A stretch of DNA of 64,000 nucleotides from Hibiscus mutabilis (taxonomy: Eukaryota > Streptophyta > Magnoliopsida > Malvales > Malvaceae), in contig CM033714.1 in NCBI GenBank assembly GCA_019671005.1, positions 58,203,741 to 58,267,740 on the forward strand. The letters run 5' to 3'. The position numbers were made by a program, and so were the translations under genes. The notes beneath the pieces are model-generated. The model had not been told where the DNA came from and made no database searches. It saw nothing but the letters and a program-made list of their open reading frames with translations. Shown here piece after piece: positions 45,193 to 56,813 of the stretch (the stretch's first letter is position 1; each line of letters opens with the position of its first letter).

Positions 45193-46930
45193 ATGGAAGG
45201 CAGAGTGTTGGCCTTAGAAGCAACCACAAGAGTACCCAAGATAGGTTAGACAAGCTGGAGACAGATCTGAAGCAACAGATGGAGTTAGTTCACCAAAAGA
45301 CGGTTGGTTCAATTGCAGCCATGCTAGGTTTTAAGGACCCTGATGCAGTGGAAACTGGTGAAGAAGCTAATGCTGTACCGAAATTTCAAGGGATGACCTT
45401 TGTTCATCCGAGCATACAAATGGAAGCTCAATCGTCCAAGGTCAAAATTTCTCCACATTTTGCTGAAACCTCAGCACATAATGATAGAAAGATAAACTCT
45501 AAGGAAGTCATTGAGGTGTCTGATTTCGATGAAATTGCCGACAAAGTGAAAGCTGAAAATAAATTGGAGGATCGCTATGAGAAATTGGAAGAAATAATTA
45601 AGTCATTTCAAGAAGGGGTATATATGGAGGAATGGATGGCAAGTATTTGAGCCTAGTGAATGATATGATAATACCACCAAAGTTCAAGGTCCCTGACTTT
45701 GAAAAATACAATGGAATGACATGCCCCATAGCACATCTGACTATGTATTGCAGGAAGATGTCAATGTATCTGGAGAATGAGAAGCTGCTTATCCATTGCT
45801 TCCAAGACAGCCTAGTAGGGTCAGCTGCGTGCTGGTATACGCAGCTAAGTCGAATCAACATCAGATCATGGAAAGATCTGTCCATAGCCTTCAGTGAGCA
45901 GTACAAACATGTTTCAGATATGGTACCAACTCGCTTCGTTTTGCAAGGATTAGAGCAAAAGCATCATGAGAGCTTCCGCTAGTATGCGCAGAGATGGAGA
46001 GACGTAGCTGCCCAAGTCCAGCCACCATTGCTAGAGAGTGAGATCACCCTGATGTTTGTGGAGACACTGAAGGTATCTTTTATGATCGTATGCTCAACAT
46101 GCCACAAAGAGTTTCGCAGACATGCTTATAAATGGAGAATTGATACTCGCGACAATGAAAAATGGAAGGTTGGACAGCAGGGAAACTAAGAAACCCTACA
46201 AAAAGAGAGATAATGAAGTCAATGATGCTAATGTCTATAATCCCAACTATTTGAAGGGGGTAGTCTTCAACAAACCTAATGTCTCGACCACAGCTACAAC
46301 AGTCACAAATCCTCCAAAAGAAGAACGAAGGTATTAAGAGAGCTCGAAACCATATTTTCCTCCTATCCCGATGACATACGTAGAATTATTTGCTGAGTTG
46401 ATCAAATCCCATATGGTGTTGCCAAGATATGTTCCTCCATTCTCACCACCATATCCACAATGGTATGATGAGAAGGCACAATGTGAATATCATGCAGGAG
46501 TTAAGGGGCATACCATAGAAAATTATACTACGTTCAAAAGAGTGGTAGATGACTTAAGGAAATCAGGTATGCTATCATTTGATACGTCAGAGGATAAAGG
46601 TAACCCCCTGCTAAATCATCAAAAGGCAGGAGTAAATGCAATCATTGAGGAGGAGGATAAGATGATTAAGGAATGTGTTGCTGAAGTTAGAACTCCCATG
46701 AGGTGGATATGGGCTTAGATGGTGGCAGCAGGAATGTTGGAAAAAAGGAACCCATAAACCAAAAATTGAGGAAGAATCATACTGTGAGTACCACATGAAG
46801 GAAGAACATGAGATTGATTGTTGCATGCAGTCCAAGCAACTAATTCATAACAAGATAAATAAGAAAGAACTTAAGTTCTTTGAGAAAGAAGACAAAGAAT
46901 GTTTGCTGGATGTATGTGCATCAGATGAGT
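45193..46930 (+). pseudogene. Element C Gag
   Basis: Starts MEGRVLALEATTR at 45193. 45279-45650 is the N-terminal region. 45632-45982 holds the capsid core (NEKLLIHCFQDSLVGSAACW, then YKHVSDMVP), ending at a TAG where B has Gln. 46122-46337 is a basic linker. 46371-46718 has MTYVELFAEL and CEYHAGVKGHTIENYT, in which the last Cys of the knuckle has become Tyr. 46760-46900 has CEYHMKEEHEIDCC. The order matches B Gag. Stops at 45980 and 46335 and frame changes break it. Confidence 0.9.
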
Positions 46931-47940
46931 CATCCTCTAGAAGAGACTACACCGGAATAAAGCCTTTGGTGATTAAGGCTAAAGCAAGAGTCGGTGAGGC
47001 AGTGAGGAATGTGACTCCACGGCTCATAATTAAGACACCAACGCCATTTCCCTACAAGGATAGTAGGAATGTCCCTTGGAATTACACTTGTGAGGTGACA
47101 GCTCCAAGAGAAACGTCTGTTCAAGAGAAGGAAGAACCAATCAATAATGTGAGCCGTTTCACGAGGAGTGGAAGGCTCTATTCCCAGCTAATAATAGAAG
47201 ATGGAGATGCAGCACAGAGGAAAGCAATTTCTGAGGAGCCTGGAAAAAAAGATGAAAGAGATTTCTTCAAGGAAAAACTGACAACATATTATGAGCCTAT
47301 AAAGGAGTCAGAGGCTCAAGAATTCTTGAAGATCTTAAAACATAGTGAATACAACATTGTGGAGAAACTCCACAAGCTTCTGGCTCGAATCTCTATGCTT
47401 TTGTTACTACTGAGTTCTGAGGGCTGCCGTGAGGCCTTGTTAAAGATTTTGAACTGGACGTTCGTATCAAAGGAGATCACAACTGATAAGATGGATATGT
47501 TAGTCGGTAACATTGCCGTTAACAACTTCATCTTGTTCAATGATGAAGAGATACCAGGTGAAGGAACAGGATCTTGCAAAGCTTTGCACATCACCACCAG
47601 ATGTAAGGGGCATATGTTACTAGGTGTCATAATCGATAATGGGTCGGCACTGGATGTTCTACCACTAGCTACACTGAAGAAACTGCCAATATACAGTTGT
47701 CATATGAGGACTTATCAGAACACGTAAGAACATTTGATGGAACTCATAAGGATATGTTAGGGAAAATTGAGGTGCCTTTGCAAATTGGACTAGTGACATT
47801 CGACATTGAATTCGTTGTCATGGATATAAGACGTAGCTATAGTTATCTGCTTGGACGTCCATGGATTCATGCAGCAGGAGCGGTCTCATCTACTTTACAC
47901 TAGAAGCTGAAGTTTGTGATCGATGGACAATTAATAACTG
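46795..47940 (+). pseudogene. Element C protease region
   Basis: ORF 46795-47727 (310 codons, the longest in the window) runs from the second Gag knuckle through LVIKAKARVGEAVRNVTPRL, FTRSGRLY and AQEFLKILKHSEYNIVEKL into the retropepsin core: GVIIDNGSALDVLPLATLKK, catalytic Asp at about 47636. A frameshift near 47715 moves to 47697-47903, with the strand IEFVVMDIRRSYSYLLGRPW and IHAAGAV. Same layout as A and B. It would process the Gag-Pol precursor. Confidence 0.92.
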
Positions 47941-48426
47941 TTGGTGCGGAGGAAGAAATCATTGCATCAGTAACCACTAATACACCCTTTTATTGAGATC
48001 GATGAGGGTGCGCTCGAGTGTCATTTCAGGACATTAGAGCTAGTCAATGCAACCTTTGTCACCGAAGGAAACAAGGTGCCAAAACCATAATTATCAAGCT
48101 GCACAAAAATGTAAGTAAAACAAACGCTCGGGAAAGGAGCTGAAATCGAAAAAGGACTTGGAAGAAGACATCAAGAAAGGTTGTATCCTATAGTAATCGT
48201 GGCAAAAAAGGATCGGTTTTATTTGGGTTTCAAGCCTAACAAATGGCAAAGAAGTGCTGAAATCAGAAAGCATCAAGAGATGAGAAGAGCTAGATTGAAG
48301 GGAGAGGAAATTGAATGGGAACCGATGACTTTCCCTCCCCTGGACCATAACTTTATATCTGGAGGTATGCTGGATCCAAATACCTCAGCCAGTGAAGAAG
48401 GAAAAGGAGAGAGCACTCTATGTTAA
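47941..48426 (+). pseudogene. Element C post-protease and G-patch-like segment
   Basis: After a frameshift, LECHFRTLELVNATFVTEGN can be read at about 48010-48070. The G-patch-like part follows: GLGRRHQE (about 48155) and, in ORF 48181-48426, KKDRFYLGFKPNKWQRS and an acidic/charged tail. Equivalent to 9949-9656 of A and 1669-1382 of B. Confidence 0.62.
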
Positions 48427-48925
48427 GCATTTGAAAAGTTGAGCATCAATGTTGTAACCGACAATGAAAAAGAGAACTAGCACCTGTCAATGATCCGCCC
48501 TTGCTCTGAGCTTGACCATTGGACTGCTGAAGAAATTCCTGTAGTCTTTAAGACATGTTTAGAGTAAATCTCAAAACTAACCTCTTTGCTCCAGGCCCAG
48601 AGACAATAGGGGATCTTATGTAAAGGGCCTATGTCGAACATTTAATTTGAAATAAATAAAAGATGCATTTCCTTAAATATTGTGTGGCAAACTTTCCTTC
48701 CATAACCAAAACCAAATAAAAACCATAAAATTAAAAGCATAAAAACATTCCATTCATTTTGTTTCTTCCCTTTGTATATATCTTTTGCCTATTTTCTTTT
48801 CAGGTCTTCAAATATCATTAATCTAAATGAATCTGATTGTTACTTTAATGTGGATTTTAAATTACCTCAATTCTTGGAAGAAATTGGAAATATTGATGAT
48901 GAGGAAGAATATGATATACCAGTGA
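48427..48925 (+). other. Element C spacer between G-patch and RT
   Basis: Mostly non-coding. It reads tttcttttcag at about 48796-48806, a good plant-type 3' splice site pattern, followed by coding-like DDEEEYDIPVICS near 48897. This is the place where Ogre elements are reported to have an intron, so a 3' splice site here is plausible but unproven. Confidence 0.45.
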
Positions 48926-49870
48926 TATGCTCATAATGGTAGAAGAAGAGAAAAAGCAGATTCTACCACATAAAGAGGAACTAGGGATATTAAACCTCGG
49001 AACCGCAGAAGAAAAGCGAGAGGTGAATATTGGTACTACCATCACGGCTAAAACCAGGCAAAGTTTGATCGAGCTCTTGAAAGAATTTAAAGATATTTTT
49101 GCTTGGTCGTATCAAGATATGCCTGGTTTGGACACTAACATTGTCATATATAGGCTCCCCATAAAAGAATGATGTAAACCTGTAAAACAAAATCTTAGAA
49201 GAATGAAGGCCGAAACACTCCTCAAGATCATGGATGAGGTAAAGAAGTAATACGATGTAGAATTTCTCGAGGTAGCTAAGTACCCAGAATGGGTGGCGAA
49301 TATTGTTTCGGTACTGAAGAAGGATGGAAAAGTACAAATGTGTGTTAACTACAGGGACCTTAATAAGGCAAGCCCAAAGGATAATTTCCCACTCCCACAT
49401 ATTGACACTTTAGTTGACAACACAGCTGGTCATTCACTTTTCTCTTTCATGGATGGTTTCTCCGGGTATAATCAGATCAATGTGTGCCCATAAGACATGG
49501 AAAAGACAACTTTTGTGACGTTATGGAGAAATTTTTGCTATAAAGTGATGCCCTTTGGACTTAAGAATGTAGGGGCAACCTATCAGAGGACCATGGTCAC
49601 TCTTTTCCATGATATGATGTATAGAGAAATATAGGTATACGTCGACGATATGATCGCCAAATCTCAATCTGAAGAGGAATATTTGGTCAATTTAGAAAAA
49701 CTCTTCCTAAGATTGAGAAAGTTCTAGTTAAAGCTCAATCCGACTAAATGCACATTTGGAGTCACATCTGGAAAATTATTAGGTTTTGTTGTAAGCAGAA
49801 GAGGAATTGAGATCGATCCTGATAAGATAAAAGCCATACAGGAACTTCCCCTACCTTAAACATAAAAGAA
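48926..49870 (+). pseudogene. Element C reverse transcriptase
   Basis: 48927-49172: KKQILPHKEELGILNLGT then FKDIFAWSYQDMPGL. 49293-49493: VSVLKKDGKVQMCVNYRDLN, DNFPLPHIDTL, FSFMDGFSGYNQI. After a stop at 49490: TFVTLWRNFCYKVMPFGLKN. Then VYVDDMIAKSQSEEE with the catalytic pair at about 49640, and LKLNPTKCTFGVTSGKLLGF to about 49870. In-frame stops occur at about 49169, 49248, 49491, 49632 and 49726, where relatives have Pro, Glu or Gln. Confidence 0.92.
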
Positions 49871-49883
49871 AGTTCGAGGTTTC

Positions 49884-50320
49884 TTGGGACGATTAAATTA
49901 CATCGCACGCTTCATTTCTCAGCTAACTGATAAGTGTGATCCAATGTTTAGGCTACTCAGGAAGAATAATCCAGGGACTTGGGATGAAGAATGTCAAGCG
50001 GCCTTGGAAAAGATCAAAGAACATCTGAGTAATCCTCCAGTATTAGTACCACCTATTTTAGGGAGACCATTGATCTTGTACTTAACGGTCTATGAAAATT
50101 CCATGGGTTGTGTGTTAGCACAACATGATGACACTGGAAGAAAGGAAAAGGCGATATATTACTTGAGCAAGAAGTTCACTGATTGTGAAACCAGATATTC
50201 GTTAATCGAAAAGTTGTGTTGTGCTCTGGTTTGGGCGGCCAAAAGGTTAAGACAATACATGTTGTATCACGTTACATGGCTAATCTCGAAGTTGGACCCA
50301 CCGAAGTTCATGATGTAAGC
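49884..50320 (+). pseudogene. Element C RT-linked RNase H
   Basis: Open for 144 codons: MFRLLRKNNPGTWDEECQAA, PLILYLTVYENSMGCVLAQH, YLSKKFTDCETRY, LRQYMLYHVTWLISKLD. Matches A 7948-7400. Frame ends at a TAA near 50318. It would degrade template RNA during cDNA synthesis. Confidence 0.9.
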
Positions 50321-50385
50321 TCTAGCCTTATCAGGAAGGTTAGCACGATGGAAAATGTTACTATTAGGAGTTTGATATCCAGTAT

Positions 50386-50943
50386 GTGAGTCGGAAAGCG
50401 ATAAAAGGAATTGCCTTAGCAGACTTTTTGGCAAGTCGTGCCTGTGATGACTATGAATCATTAAACTTTAACTTTCCTGATGAAGACTTGATGTGTATCA
50501 CCGAAGGTGATGAAGCTTCAATAGAATCTTGGGTTATGAATTTTGATGGCACATCAAATGCATTAGGGAGAGGTATTGGGGCAGTTCTGGTTTCACCAGA
50601 AGGAGATTATTATCCTTTTACCAGTCGTTTGAAGTTATTCTGCACTAATAACATGGCAGAGTTTGAGGCCTGTATAATGGGATTAAGAGAAGCCATAAGA
50701 AGAAAAATTTGTACTTTAAGAGTTTTTGGGGACTTTGCATTAGTCATTTATCAGATACGTGGTGAATGTGAGACAAAAGATGTAAAGTTGGTGGAATACC
50801 ACAAGTTGGTCCTCGAGTTGACCAAGGAATTTGATGAAATCACTTTCAAATATCTCCCCAGAGAAGACAATCAAATGGTTGATGCTTTAGCCACCTTAGC
50901 TGCCATGTTTAGGGTAAATGAAGGATCTGATATGTGCCCATGA
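50386..50943 (+). pseudogene. Element C second (archaeal-type) RNase H
   Basis: 185 codons: GIALADFLASRACDDYE, then NFDGTSNALGRGIGAVLVSP, NNMAEFEACIMGLREAIRRK, LRVFGDFALVIYQIRGE and the PREDNQMVDALATLAAMFRV end. The four acidic positions expected (FDG, FEAC, GDFA, DALA) are all present, so this is the best kept domain in the window. It is characteristic of the Tat/Ogre lineage. Confidence 0.92.
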
Positions 50944-52220
50944 GGTTATATATGCTTGACTCACCGGCTCATTGTTATGACGTGGAAGAAGAAATGGATA
51001 GATTACCATGGTATCATGACATCTTGCAATATGCAAAACTCTAGCAATACCCGCCTCAAGCTATAGAGAATGAAAAGAAAATGATCAGGAAGATGGCATT
51101 AGGGTATGTCCTTGATGGAGAAATTTTATACAAAAGAAGTCTTGATCAAATGCTTCTAAGATGTGTGGGGGCAAAAGAGGCACAATTAATTGTAGAAGAA
51201 GTTCATGAAGGAGTTTGCGGAACTCATCCTAGTGGTTTCACCATGGCCAGGAGAATCACGCGACTTGGATATTATTGGTCAACTATGGAAAGTGATTGCA
51301 TCAACTATTCTCGCAAATGTCACAAGTGCCAAATTTATGTTGACAAGGTTCATACGCCACCTCAACCTCTTCATGTTATGGCAGCCCCTTGGCCGTTCTC
51401 CATGTGGGGCATTGATGTCATTGGTTAGATTGACCCTAAGGTTTATCCTGGTAGCCATTGATTATTTCACAAAGTGGGTAGAAGCAGCCTCGTATGCAAA
51501 TGTCACCAGATCCACAATCTACAAGTTTTTGAAAAAGGAAATCATCTGTCGATACGGCTTGCCTGAAAGTATCATCACCGACAATGCTTCAAATTTGAAC
51601 AATAGGATGATAAGTGGAGTCTGTGAGTAGTTCAATGTTAAACATCATAATTCTGTGGTATATCGCCCGAAGATGAATAGGGAAGTGGAGGCTGCAAATA
51701 AGAACATTAAGAAGATAATTGCAAAAATGACTGATACCTATAAAGATTGGCATGAGAAGATGTCGTTTTCCTTATACGCTTATCAAACTACAATAAGAAC
51801 TTCCACTGGGGCAACACCTTTCTCACTGGTGTATGAAATGGAAGCTGTGCTACCCATTAAGGTTGAAATACCATCGCTCCGTGTTTTAATGGAACAAAGT
51901 TGGAGGAAGCAAAATAAGTTCAAGCAAGATATGATCAGCTGAACTTAATTGAAGAAAAGAGATTGAAAGCACTATGTCAAGGGAAAATGTATCAAAGAAG
52001 GATGATAAGGGCTCATGAGAAGAAAGTTCGCCTAAGAGAATTCCAAGAGGGGGATTTGGTGTTGAAGAAGAAGCTACCAATCCAAAGTGATGCTCGGGGA
52101 AAATGGGCACCAAATTGGGAGGGACCTTTTTTTAACAAAGGTTTTCTCAGGATGAGCGTTAATTTTAGCAGAAATGGATGGAGACGAACTCCAAAATCCT
52201 ATAAATTCAGATTTGATTAA
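50944..52220 (+). pseudogene. Element C integrase
   Basis: Linker with MALGYVLDGEILYKRSLDQM (51081 on). H2C2 zinc region with HEGVCGTHPSGF and CHKCQIY. Core: AIDYFTKWVEAASYANVTRS (first Asp), SIITDNASNLNN (second Asp), then NREVEAANKNIKKIIAKM (Glu, from 51673). C-terminal part 51963-52220: VRLREFQEGDLVLKKKLP and KWAPNWEGPF. Frames change at about 51425, 51625 and 51940. No chromodomain. Confidence 0.92.
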
Positions 52221-52235
52221 GAGGTATTATGTTTG

Positions 52236-52315
52236 AAGGAGAAAGAAGATAAAAAAAGGAAAAAGAAAAGAAAAAGAGAAAAAAAAGAAAAAAAGAGAAA
52301 AAGAAAAGAAAATGG
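52236..52315 (+). repeat. Purine-only tract after element C integrase
   Basis: About 80 bases of A and G almost without interruption, right after the integrase end. Element A has the same kind of tract in the same place (5545-5638, minus strand) and a second one at 4937-4988. Confidence 0.75.
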
Positions 52316-52327
52316 GGGGTTCAAAAT

Positions 52328-52394
52328 GAAAATCCGCAAACGGCGTTTTGAAACCAAATGAGGATTTGAGTTGAAAACCCGTAAAAGACGGCTT
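52328..52394 (+). other. Paired CCG...CGG motif in element C 3' UTR
   Basis: gaaaatccgcaaacggcg at 52328-52345 and gaaaacccgtaaaagacgg from 52373. Each can form a small CCG/CGG stem. A has GAAAACCCGTAAAAGG and GAAAACCTGAAAAG in its 3' UTR. Confidence 0.45.
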
Positions 52395-53666
52395 AGACAA
52401 TTTGTAAATAAGACCTTCCTCGGAGATTGGCTTGGGAAACTTCATATCTTTTCACATAATTAGTATTTTCGGGGTCTGCTCAACATGGTGGACATTCAAG
52501 GCATCTTATGAAGTCATGACATGAGAAGTTTTGGTTTATGATATCTGAATGCCTATTCCTTTCCTTGTAATTCCTTTTTGTGTTTGCCACAATACCAATA
52601 AAGTTTTGTTGTTAGACCTTTTCTTTCTTTTGATACCCTTTCATAAACCATCTTGCATTGAAATGAAAATTAAAATTTGACATCATTTGAAATATTCATA
52701 AGATTTTTTAGCATTACTTTGAAATTTGTCTAGAAGGGTATTATAACTATGAGGTATTCAATGGTCAAATTTGGAGCTTAGGACGTAAAGGCAGCAAAAC
52801 TTATAGGGAAATTCAAGATGGAAATGGGTTTTGCTACAAACCTTGGCAAAAAAGCCTCAAAAGATGCTTTGACTTTTCTTTAAGGAAGCATGTTGCAAAG
52901 CATATTTATTTACATGAGAACAATTTTACAGACATCGGAGGAAAAGCTAAATGGGACATTGGGAGAGCATCAAGTTTCTAAGAAGCTTGTCACTGAATAT
53001 TGATGTATCAACTACAATGATAATAGAGTGTTGAAGAATATAAGGATGAAGTCAGTCCTTCCAATCAGGAGTACAAGATAACTGGATTGAGTGAGCAAAT
53101 GTGCAAAGATCATATTAAGCAAGGAAGTGCTAAGAATGACAATGGTAAAACAGAAGTGATGGAGATGACTATCTATGATTATTTAGTCAATCATCGAAGC
53201 ATATAATGACTCTGAGTTGATGCATTTCCCATATCCCCACGGAATTTTGCTCTAGGGTGTCCTAGTAGCAAAGAGCTTCCATGTTTTAAAAATCAAGACC
53301 GAAATCACAGGAAAGAATAAATAATCCATGGTATGGAAAATGAAGCATGCAATGGTGAAGATTACTTTCCAAGGAATAGATGATGGAATTTTAACAACAA
53401 TAAATTGGTAAAGCCAACTAGTATTGGAGAACCATCTTTTCTGATAGGATGGGCCAAAGCAGACACACACTATTAGTTGCCAGAGTTGAGAAAATGTTTA
53501 AGATGATATAATCCGAGTTTCCTAGAGCTTCACAGTTTTCTTCTCTGTTAATTAAGAAAAAACATTAAGAAAAAGAGCAAAAGAAATAAGACATACATTC
53601 ATGACTAGGCATCCCTAGGGGCATATGCATTTTATTTGGATCATTTGTATTTTTTGACAGATTTTA
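52395..53666 (+). other. Element C 3' UTR, unrecognised part
   Basis: No ORF on the element strand with any recognisable motif. The minus-strand ORFs are shadows. No repeat structure seen until the minisatellite. Confidence 0.5.
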
Positions 53667-54380
53667 GAACCGGCCTATCCATTCGGGCATTTGGAGAATA
53701 GAACCTACTTATCTATTCGAGCATGATGAGAATAGAACCTGCCTATCCGTTCGAGCATTTCGAGAATGGAACCTGTTTATCTCTTCGAGCATGAGGAGAA
53801 TAGAACCCACCTATCTATTCGGGAAATAGGATAATAGAACCCACCTATCTATTCGGGAATGAGGAGAATAGAACCTTCTTATCCATCCGAGCATGAGGAG
53901 GATGGAACCCTTTTTTTAAACCTACTTATCTATTCGAGCATGAGGAGAATAGAACATGCCTATTCGTTCGGGCATTTGGAGAATGGAACCTACTTATCTA
54001 TTCGAGCATGAGGAGAATAGAACCCGCCTATCTATTTGGGCATGAAGAGAATAGAACCCGCGTATCTATTCGGGCATGATGAGAATATAACCTGCTTATC
54101 CATCCGAGCATCAGGAGGATGGAACCCTTTCTTTAAACCATCTTATTTATTCGAGCACGAGGAGAATAGAACCTGCCTATCCATTCGGGCATTTGGAGAA
54201 TGGAACCTGCTTATCCATCCGAGAGTGAGGGTGATGGAACCCTTTTTTTAAAACATGCTTATCTATTCGAGCATGAGGTAAATAGAACCCGCCTATCCGT
54301 TCGGGCATTTGGAGAATGGAGCCTGCTTATCTATTCGAGCATAAGGAGAATAGAATTCGCCTGTCTTCTCAGGCACAAAC
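53667..54380 (+). repeat. 34-bp minisatellite with palindromic units in element C 3' UTR
   Basis: About 19-20 units of 34 bp, e.g. gaacctacttatctattcga followed by gcatgatgagaata. Three units carry an extra gaaccctttttttaaa-like piece (53906, 54123 and 54237). Each unit has a 6-bp inverted pair such as CTATTC...GAATAG separated by 11 bases. The pair changes in step between units (see findings). 34 is not a multiple of three and the ORFs across it are chance reads, so it is not a protein repeat. Confidence 0.93.
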
Positions 54381-54446
54381 GATTTGGTAATCGGTGAAAA
54401 TCAGTGTCTTCTTTTCTTTGTTCTATTCTTGTTTACCGGAATGACC

Positions 54447-54459
54447 AAATAGGGGCAAC
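54447..54459 (+). promoter_or_regulatory. Element C polypurine tract
   Basis: AAATAGGGGCAAC directly against the 3' LTR start TGTTGTC; expected primer of plus-strand cDNA. Confidence 0.8.
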
Positions 54460-56808
54460 TGTTGTCACTAGATTTTCACCCTTGTTTTAATTGTTAATTT
54501 AGTATTAGCATATTGTAATTATATGATATTGGTAACATAGTTAATGTGTTTAGTAGTAAATATTAATGTTACTAATAACATAGTTAGGGGTCACATAGTA
54601 TATAGTTGATGTATTTAAGTTACAAGATTAACGTAGTATTAATATAGTTTAGGTCTCATATAATGTGTTACAATGTGTACCGTATATAGTTGTTATATAG
54701 AGTAGTTTGAATTAACAAAGATTGCATATTAAATAGTAGTTAATATAATAAAACCCAAAACATAACAAAATAGATAGCCCAATTATAGTTATAAATAAAT
54801 AAAAGGTCTATTTTAAATCAGAATCCATAATATATAAAAAAGTCCAATGTACAAAGGGCCGGTTAGCCCATTTATAACAAAAAAAAAACCCTAACTCCCA
54901 TCTTCTTCCTTGCGTACAGTTGAAGCAGGATTGTTAGATCAAGGGGGCGATCCAACGGTACAGATCGTGCTAGATGGGGATCACCAAAGGTCGCGTCTTT
55001 CAGCCGTACGATCAAGATGCCATCCAATGGCCCAGATTGCTTCAGAGTATATCACGCGGATCACCACTCGCACGTGGCAGCCACGTGCGCGACGATTTAG
55101 CTTCGACCGTCTGCCTCATCTTCTCCGATGCTCCACTCGCTCCGATTGTTCCTCGCCGACGCCGTTCGAGTCATTAGAAACATACAAACAGAAGAGCAAA
55201 ATGGGTTAAATCCCTAAATCAGAGCATGAACAAGTCAAGATAAAATCAATAGGGATTTAAAATCCCTAATTCAAAGCCTTGGCGAGAATCAAGCTATGAT
55301 TACATATGCGAACGACAATTCAAAAAACCATAATCCCCAAATCGGTGCCATGGCAAAAATCAAGAAAATCAGAGGGGAAGAAATCAAGGATCTAGACTTA
55401 GGATGTAGGCAATTCTTGTACTATAAATAGCACTGTAAATCATTGTAGACAACAAAATTCGACACAAGAACAAACACACAACAGTAAATATACTAGCATT
55501 CAGAAGCAATAAGTGCAGGCAGTTGTAATCGACATTCAAAAGCAATAAAAGAGCAAGTTCTGGTAATTCTTCCTATCTATTACTTTCAATTTCAGTTTAA
55601 ATAAAGCAAAAAGAATTATTTTACCTTTTTTGTGTTTGAAACGTCGCCGAAACCTAAAAACGTCGCCAGAATCTAGAAATTTTGGTCAAAATCTGGGGAT
55701 TTCACCGCCGACAACGGCAGCTGGCATCGGTGAAAGGCGACCGACACGACGGACCACCACTGTGTTATTCAATTCATGAAGAACACGATGAATGACTTCA
55801 GAGGATTTTATAAAACCGGCTTTGATTCAATTTGGGGAGGAATTATAAAATGAAACTTGTTTATTATAATTGATATATATACTAACCCGTTTGACCTGCG
55901 CCCTTTTTTCCCGGATCTCACACCGTAGCTCCTCAGTTTTTAATTGTTTCAATTTTGTCCTTTTTCCTTTCAATTCAGCACCAAACTTTTAATTATTTTC
56001 GAATTAACCCTCACATTTTGGTTTTCTTTCAAATTAGTCCTTAATTCTTATTTTTCTTTTAAAAATATAAAAACCTTTTTTAAAAAAATTAATTTTAAGT
56101 AAATTCTTAGTTATTTATATAATTAATTATTTCTTTTATGCCTTTTTGTATATATTTACATGTATTTTAAACCTTAAGATTAAGGACTCCAAACTTAGAT
56201 TAGTGACATGTATGTTGTAAAATTTCCTTCATTTTCAATAAAATACACTTAATTTATTTATAACCTTAATAATTAAAAGGAACGTAGACATGTTATTAGG
56301 ATTATTCATCATTTAGACTTTAATTAAAATTCATTAACTCGTTTAATTTTCTTGTTTATTTGTTAAAAAAGTGAAAACTTAATTAATGCGGTGTCTTATC
56401 AAATGGGAATGACGGGTTAGCGCCAGGAGTGTTGGCGGTGATTAAAGTTCATTTCCTAGGCGATAAGCCTGTTAACATAGATTTACATTCATTTTACGGA
56501 TAAATAAAATCGAAATTTTGTGAACTTCCAAATTCCAGTTTTCAAAATGCTTTTTAAAATCAATTACGGTACCAATTTTTGGGCGTCGTGGGGGTGCTAA
56601 TCCTTCCCCACACATAATCGACCCCCGAACCTATTTTCTCATGTTTTTGTGGACCAAATTGTAATTTTGATAAATAAAATGTTTTATCAAAATACCCTTG
56701 TTTTAATAGTGATCCAATCACACTTTTAAAAAAAATGGTGGCAACTCCGTGATTTTATTAAGTTTTCCAAAACGTCAAAACCTTTGTTCTAAGAAAAGGG
56801 TTGCGATA
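54460..56808 (+). repeat. Element C 3' LTR
   Basis: 2349 bp, tgttgtcactag...ttgcgata; the final CA has become TA. TATA box kept at 55422-55429. Many differences from the 5' copy at 55640-55760 are C/T or G/A, consistent with decay of methylated cytosines. Confidence 0.95.
55422..55429 (+). promoter_or_regulatory. TATA box of element C 3' LTR
   Basis: TATAAATA, in the same context as 42887-42894; could in principle drive transcription outward into 56809 and beyond. Confidence 0.6.
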
Positions 56809-56813
56809 GTTTA
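56809..56813. repeat. Target site duplication of element C, right
   Basis: GTTTA, identical to 41932-41936. Confidence 0.9.

Larger units (their letters stand above)
41937..56808 (+). mobile_element. Element C: complete Ogre/Tat-lineage Ty3/gypsy retrotransposon
   Basis: 14.9 kb with LTRs 41937-44315 and 54460-56808, PBS 44319-44336, PPT before 54460 and perfect GTTTA duplications. Gene order: leader, gag, protease, G-patch, RT, RNase H, second RNase H, integrase, then a 2.2-kb 3' UTR with a purine tract and a 34-bp minisatellite. ORF1 (DUF7745-like), present in A and B, is missing. LTRs are alike over their whole length with scattered single-base and small indel differences, so it is younger than A. 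Many stops look like C-to-T changes (e.g. the CAG-to-TAG-like codon at 45980). Confidence 0.95.

Noticed and set aside
53667..54380. Possible CRISPR-like array (short repeats)
   Set aside because: Units are contiguous with no unique spacers, and the setting is a plant retrotransposon.
54036..54397. ORFs with repeated LFEHEENRT-like residues suggesting a repeat protein
   Set aside because: The unit is 34 bp, not a multiple of three, so the frame rotates; the repeat is non-coding.
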